This document shows positions 58,872 through 64,000 of a stretch of DNA of 64,000 nucleotides, piece after piece; the first letter of the stretch is position 1; every line of letters begins with the position of its first letter. The notes below the pieces were generated by a model, which saw only the letters and a list, made by a program, of their open reading frames with translations, was not told the DNA's origin and ran no database searches. The position numbers were made by a program, and so were the translations under genes. The stretch lies in NCBI GenBank assembly GCA_018806985.1, contig JADANN010000148.1, forward strand, positions 372,001 to 436,000, read 5' to 3'. The DNA comes from Angiostrongylus vasorum (taxonomy: Eukaryota > Nematoda > Chromadorea > Rhabditida > Metastrongylidae).

Positions 58872-60170
58872 ATGGACGAGAAGCTGAAATTTTTGGAAGC
58901 CGAGCAGGTGAAAAAATTCGCTTTCCTTGGCGTTGCTGTCTCGACTGTGGCTACCCTGACCGCTATTATAGCAGTACCGGCGCTCTGCATGTACATGCAG
59001 AACGTCCAGTCTGGTCTACAAGACGAGATCAGTTTTTGTCGAACACGAGTTGTTTCACTACGCAGCGAGTTCGTGAGGGTTGGTAGGAATCGGTTAAAAA
59101 TTCGTGACGTTTACATGCATAGAGAGATAAAAAGCCAATTTTAGCTCGAATCAGAAACCAGTAACCTAGTTCGTGAGAAACGTCAAGTGTATCAATGCTG
59201 CTCATGTGGAATTGGGCCAGCGGGCCCAGTGGGAAATCCTGGACAAGACGGAATGCCTGGAAACGATGGCCGGCCTGGGTTGCCTGGGGCACCAGGGCCA
59301 GATGCACCTAATGAATACATAGTTCCAAGACTTGAAGATTTCTGCTTTGAATGTCCACCTGGGCCACCAGGAGCTCCAGGGAGACCCGGACCAAAGGGTC
59401 CAGATGGAAGCCCTGGTATACCTGGGGAGCAGGACCCCACGGACGACCTGGACCCCCAGGTCCCCCCTGGAGAAGAAGGCTTAATCGGAGAGCCAGGTAA
59501 CGAAGGCATCTCTGGAAAGCCTGGTGCACCGGGACAAGTTCGTTTTGTGCCATCCCCACCCCGGTCTTCCTGGACTTCCAGGGGAGCAGGGCCCTCCAGG
59601 ACCTCCAGGGGAGGACGGCCGTCCAGGGATTCCAGGCCAGACAGGGCCACCAGGGCCACAGGGTGACGCTGGACAAGATGGAATCCCAGGAAACCCAGGA
59701 ATTCCAGGTGAACCCGGACCACCAGGTGAAGATGGAAAGAAAGGTGAGACAAAAGAAGGTCATTTTGAGTGATTTTTTTTGGAGACAATTAATGTCCTTT
59801 TTGTCGTAGACCCCACCTCAATCAATTGAAAGGTCAGAAATCGCATTTTTTTGCAAGAACAAGGTCATATCTGGTGTTAAGAATGAAATCCAATCAATAG
59901 ACTGAAACGAAAGCTGTACTGAAAACTGGGTTAGAAAATCCGTTTCGTCAAAAAAGAAAAAAAGAGAAAGCTTGATGCAGTACTCGTTTCTGTGATGACA
60001 ACTACCTTTGCATCCCCTATGTTATGTTATCGAGGAGATTTCTAACATTTCGCTCACATTCATAGGAAATTGGCCTCACATGGCATACAAATAAGCAACT
60101 AGTTGCAATCAGTTTTATTACAGGAGGATGCGATCACTGTTCGATTCCACGTACGGCTCCAGGATACTGA
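58872..60170 (+). CDS. Cuticle collagen, third gene, three exons
   Basis: Exons are 58872-59072, 59145-59743 and 60124-60170 (GT-AG introns of 72 and 380 bp). The plan is unlike the tandem pair: the anchor domain lies in one exon and the C-terminal Cys cluster has its own small exon. The expected protein is about 281 residues. The hydrophobic anchor is at about 17-41, with ISFCRTR after it. The processing site R-E-K-R is at 77-80, QCCSCGIG starts at 84, and FCFEC is at 133-137. Gly-X-Y blocks follow, and the C-terminus is [13 protein letters not shown]. The central exon has three homopolymer defects: one base missing in a G run (59424-59427), one extra in a C run (59462-59467), and one extra in a C run (59559-59562 or 59554-59557). 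The net +1 fits the length. A 14-residue block between the first two reads out of pattern. The start follows an acceptor-like TTTTCAG directly. Confidence 0.85.
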
Positions 60171-60430
60171 ATAACCGCATCTTCTAAATTTATTCCAATA
60201 TTTTTTCAACCATAAGATTCACTAATTCGTTTACTAATTTTATTCCTATTAAGTTCTGAAATGCAGTCTGCCTGGAATCACCACATTTCCAATTCCTTCA
60301 AATGAATGCAAACAATTTGGTTGAATCTGAACAACGCAGAAGTTATGAACTTTTTTTATGTAGCAGGACAGAGCGGATGAAAAACAGTGTAAAACTCAAG
60401 CGATTAGAGACTGTTGGATTTGCTAATATC

Positions 60431-60456
60431 CTCTCTCATTCTCTCTCATTCTCTCG
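60431..60456 (+). repeat. Short tandem repeat, 10-bp unit
   Basis: CTCTCTCATT is repeated two and a half times. Confidence 0.8.
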
Positions 60457-60639
60457 TTAAGTACTGAAATACGAAGCATTTTGATTTGTTGTCTAACATA
60501 AGGAATACATTTTGGAATGGCACAATTTTAGCAGTTACTTTTACAGCCGATGATAAAATCCTTCGAAAATCCTATTTAAGTAGACTGATCTTTGCAACAT
60601 ACTGTTATTAATTCTGATACATGACTGATAAACCGAGTT

Positions 60640-61530
60640 GTGCAAAAGTTGACAGTTGCAAAAAGAAAACACAGCTACCCTGCTAATGACCTGTACTACC
60701 TGTATCATCGTCTCGTTGATCGTCGAGTGACTCGAGCGGGCACCTGTAAATCTTCCATTTTCCTCTTTCGCATACAAGAGTAGTCCACTGGGTTCTGTAC
60801 ACTCCAGGGACTTGTTGAGCATCATTTCCGTCTTATAAGCTTTTTCGCGAAGAACTTTGACCATCGGGTCCATGGTCTACTGCAGCACGTTTGACACTTT
60901 GAGGAATGCAGTCACTAACGGCTCTTGCCCCAACGGTTGCAGTTCATACGCATTATGTGTCCGGCCCCTCTTATGTTCCAGCGTTAACGTACAGAACGTC
61001 GTCTTTCATTTTTGATCGTTGACGTAGGTTGGAGCTTCGGATCCCTTCCTTTACTTGTGTGACATAGGATACTCCTAGCATCGTCCTTTCGACTGCATGT
61101 TCATGAAAGCTGAGTGATCCTTCATACTGCTTACGTAGAGGCAAGTTCACGGACGCATACGTTAAGACAGGAAGAATCGTGGAGTCGAAAAAGTGGGCAC
61201 GGAATCGGGTGTTTTTTGTTCTCCTCACTACATCCCCCGATGCTCTTGAAAGCTTCCCAAGCGGCTCGTTTCCCTTCTGCTCAGCTCTGGAGCTAAGTCG
61301 TTCATCATTTTGATTTCCCGACCTAGATAGACATAACTGGAGCATTCCGAGATATTCGTTCCGTTGAGCGTGAATGGGGCGCATGTAACCATTCCGTGCC
61401 AATATATCGAGAAATCCCGGTCGAATTAAATTCGAACGGATTGAGAATAAAAAGCTGTAAAAACCGTGTGGGTAAAATCACCAGTCCTCCAAGCACATCT
61501 TTTTCAGGGACATAGGTAATCAACATTTCA
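60640..61530 (-). pseudogene. RTE-type retrotransposon, reverse transcriptase C-terminal half
   Basis: The minus strand carries the thumb and C-terminal region of an RTE polymerase in changing frames. NPFEFNSTG and APFTLNGTNISECSSYVYLG come first, then LAPELSRRE, DVVRRTKNTRFRAHFFDSTI, LPVLTYASVNLPLRKQYEGS, AVERTMLGVSYVTQVKEGIR and SSNLRQRSKMKDDVLY. A worn tail with LNKSLECTEPSGLLLY and SSHSTINET ends near 60655. The 143-codon frame at 60971-61402 is part of it. The catalytic palm and the endonuclease are absent. Confidence 0.7.
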
Positions 61531-61765
61531 GGTATATTCAGCTGTACTGTGAAGATAAATGAAGTGAAATTAATTACTGAAATACTGAGGTTGAGTATGT
61601 TTGTAGGTGACCGACCTTTTTACATCACGTTATGTCCAAATATTCTTACTCGTTTATAGACAACCTTTAGCACATAATATGTGACGTGCATTGAGTGAGA
61701 TGGATTTTTTTGACCAAAAGGGTAGCAGCATTCACATCTAAACCAAAGTAGCTCAGCTCTTACTA
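61530..61765. other. No feature recognised
   Basis: Short AT-rich gap between the RTE remnant and the family E element. Confidence 0.4.
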
Positions 61766-61767
61766 CA

Positions 61768-62960
61768 AGTTTTTATTTTTCCAACCGACCGTCATTAAAT
61801 CTAGGTAGTATTGGTCGATACCACCCTTGTGTATTAGTTGGTCAGTGGGATATGGACCTTCGAGTTAATCTCCGGTATGGAATAATTACTACACCGAGGT
61901 AGAATGCCCGAATTTGTACGGATTTGCCACGTAGAACTTTTTTACACCTTGCTACAGAGCACAGTCACAAGCTGGGGTTACTAACGTTTGTAGAAATAAG
62001 GACACAATATTGACAATGTGACGATATACAGGAGAGGGAAGGACGTAAGTGCTCGTACCAAGAAGGAGCTTTGGCAGGGAGAACTGGTAGAGAGATGTGG
62101 GGAGGACTGTGGAGGCTGAGTTAGACCAAGATCACCACTGAGACTAACTAACGCATTGAGGAAGCTGCTTATGTAGACACTCTGATAGGTGGCGTTCTAC
62201 CAGAGTAGCTGAGGAAACAGTCTTGAACAGGAGTGACAGACTTTGCTCTTTGGACACGATTAAGCAGTGCAAGACAAATGCCTATCCGGATAAAGGATGA
62301 CTAAGCAACAAGTGTATTTTTTTGGTTGAGAAGACCGTAAGTGCAAGAAAAGTGCATATTTGATTAAGAAGATGGCTAACTGATGGAACGACAAATGTGG
62401 TTACCGATAAATATAGTTACTGTAGGATATATACAATAGCATAGGTATTAGGAACTATTCGGGGAATAGTCACTATACTTTGATTGTTAAACTAACACGA
62501 AGTTGATAAAGAAGTTTATTCTGCTAACGTTTAGACGTCTTCATTTTCATCAGAACCGGTGATGCGGAGTCAATGGTCCACAGTCGTTCGTCTTCTCGAC
62601 GTGGTTTCTTCGTCGTCGCATGGAGTTGGATCTTTTCCAACATTGTGTTAACTTAACAATCAAAGAAGGTATTGATTTTGCAGCCGGGGTTAGGCTGGTC
62701 GGTTTGAAAAATATTGTTCTGTTATTCTCTATGTGCTAGATAACATAATACTGATTGCTGCAAAGTGGAATATCCGTTGAAAAACAAATAACTATTAAAG
62801 GAGAGTAGTTATCTGCTATAAAAGAACGTTGCCAGGTGAGGTTGCCTCAATCGATCGAGAGGTGCTTCACTGAAGAATATTCGACTCGATATGACAACGA
62901 ATATATCACATTGAGAAAACGAACGGCTGTGGACCGTTGATTTGGATCATGGGATCGGAT
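61768..62960. repeat. Family E element split by a ~635-bp insertion
   Basis: Element sequence on the minus strand stops at about 61828 (CCAACCGACCGTCATTAAAT, then a TAGGTAGTATTGG block) and resumes at about 62463 (TTGATTGTTAAACTAACACG). It then continues into a hammerhead-like motif. At about 62630 the orientation flips, and a plus-strand unit runs through GTTAACTTAACAATCAAAGA and GTCGGTTTGAAAAATATTG to about 62960. The interrupting 635 bp has no coding capacity or clear ends. Confidence 0.55.
62522..62559 (-). ncRNA. Hammerhead-like motif with a mutated core
   Basis: CTGATGA is intact, but the GAAA box reads TAAA and stem II has lost pairing (AATG against CGTC). Stem I ACCGGTT/GTTAGC is partial. 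Presumably inactive. Confidence 0.35.
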
Positions 62961-63069
62961 GAACAAAGACGCCACGCCACCGTTAGTTTTCGAAGAACCA
63001 AGTTCAGGCTTTTGTGTCAATACTGCATGCAGACTTATAAAGCACTGCTATAGGGTGCGACGGGTAGCG

Positions 63070-63480
63070 GGGTAGAGTAGTAGTAGAGTATTAGTGGTAC
63101 TGAGCACACTCAATACGAAGATGGTGCAACTCACGGATTTGCTAATTCGATCCCGCCTGGGGTCCACCAAACCTCTCAAACACCGAGTGTCGCGAAATTG
63201 GTGCGAGACTTGTTCGGAATAGCTTTACTACCCCTAATCTATGTCAGAAAGTCCTACCACGGCTGCCTTAATATTCCAGAGACAATCCACTCGTCCAGCA
63301 TTCGACGACACCTGTGAAAAAGAAAAAGAAATCCTCAAATGGTAGCCGGAGCCACAGGCTAGAAATTCGAAGAAGTTGATGTCAGTGGCATGCGGTAAAT
63401 GAATCTGATGCGAGAAGTGCTGGGATCCGCACAATGTTGTACATGAGTTGTCGGGTCATGTAACAAAATGAATAACCATG
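63070..63480 (+). repeat. tRNA-derived SINE family C, long copy
   Basis: B box ATTCGATCCCG at 63145-63155. The shared core GCGAAATTGGTGCGAGACTT lies at 63190-63209, and the tail has GATGCGAGAAGTGCTGGGAT and GTCGGGTCATGTAAC. It is longer than the 33.9 kb copy in the middle section. Confidence 0.7.
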
Positions 63481-63962
63481 CTAAATCCTTTCGTCGTGTC
63501 TTTGCTTCATTGCGAGAATTCATGGAATTCGATTGACGTTATTGTTGCGCTTACTTACCAAAGCCTTAAAAACAATGTGATTAAGCTTCAGCAAGCATCG
63601 TCAAATATTTTTAAATTTGCGCAAATCGGTTTGATGTAGATTAGTGAGTCAGAAAGAACGAAGGGAACAGTGCCGTTGCGTTGCTGGTTTGATGTTTGAG
63701 GCGTCCCTTAATGTGAACGTCACTGGGACTGAAAGTGCACTTTTCGTAGAGATAAACGGCAAGGCAGAACGACGTAAAGGCTTTTTTTTCATACAAGTTA
63801 GGAGACGTGCTAGTGTATAACGAAATAAAAAACATAGGGAACAAAAATTCCAGTCATAATATCATGTAAATGTCTCTCATACATTATATTTTTGCTTGGA
63901 ATCAACTTTTTTCTGAAAGTATACATAGTATCTTCATAGGTTGTTAAGCTAAAATGTTGAAG

Positions 63963-64000
63963 TAATATAATAATATAATATAATATAATATAATATAATA
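63963..64000 (+). repeat. TAATA pentanucleotide repeat at window end
   Basis: At least seven units, running off the right edge of the window. Confidence 0.9.

Overview
The window looks like AT-rich nuclear DNA from a parasitic nematode, most likely a clade V strongylid of the hookworm type. Three points support this. It carries three intron-containing cuticle collagen genes of the nematode type. The copies of mariner, Penelope and RTE elements have accumulated many breaks. Gene density is very low. The taxon is an inference; no database was searched. Apart from the collagens I find no convincing host gene, and most of the window is repeats and decayed transposons.

Layout. 1-8.3 kb: largely featureless, with SINE remnants and one possible orphan exon (7275-7463, minus). 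8.3-18.4 kb: a mariner fragment, a nearly full-length mariner, then three copies of a small element (family E here) carrying minimal hammerhead-ribozyme-like motifs. 18.4-35 kb: SINEs, an RTE endonuclease remnant abutting a Penelope-like element (PLE) 3' end with its own hammerhead motif, a second PLE 3' end, an inverted GT/CA microsatellite pair, a minus-strand mariner and several copies of a ~350-390 bp repeat (family A). 35-42 kb: another mariner, inverted-repeat elements (family F) and a small minisatellite. 42.4-49.7 kb: two cuticle collagen genes in the same orientation, arisen by tandem duplication of a ~3.4 kb block including upstream sequence, introns and poly(A) region. 51.6-57.4 kb: family F, a PLE hammerhead fragment, an RTE tail, and a PLE remnant with reverse transcriptase YMDD and GIY-YIG motifs. 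58.9-60.2 kb: a third collagen with different intron positions. 60.6-64 kb: an RTE remnant, a family E element split by an insertion, a SINE and a pentanucleotide repeat running off the end.

How the parts relate. All three collagens encode the usual cuticle precursor: a short N-terminus, one hydrophobic anchor, a basic Arg-X-Lys/Arg-Arg processing site, Cys clusters flanking Gly-X-Y blocks, and a C-terminal Cys cluster ending in PRTAPGY. Every one is broken on paper by single-base changes in homopolymer runs, which suggests sequence error more than gene death. The most interesting system is the pairing of degenerate PLEs, whose 3' region carries a minimal hammerhead motif, with a separate ~377 bp family E unit carrying the same kind of motif and organised like a circle-permuted or tandem monomer. 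That is how retrozyme-like non-autonomous elements mobilised by PLEs would look.
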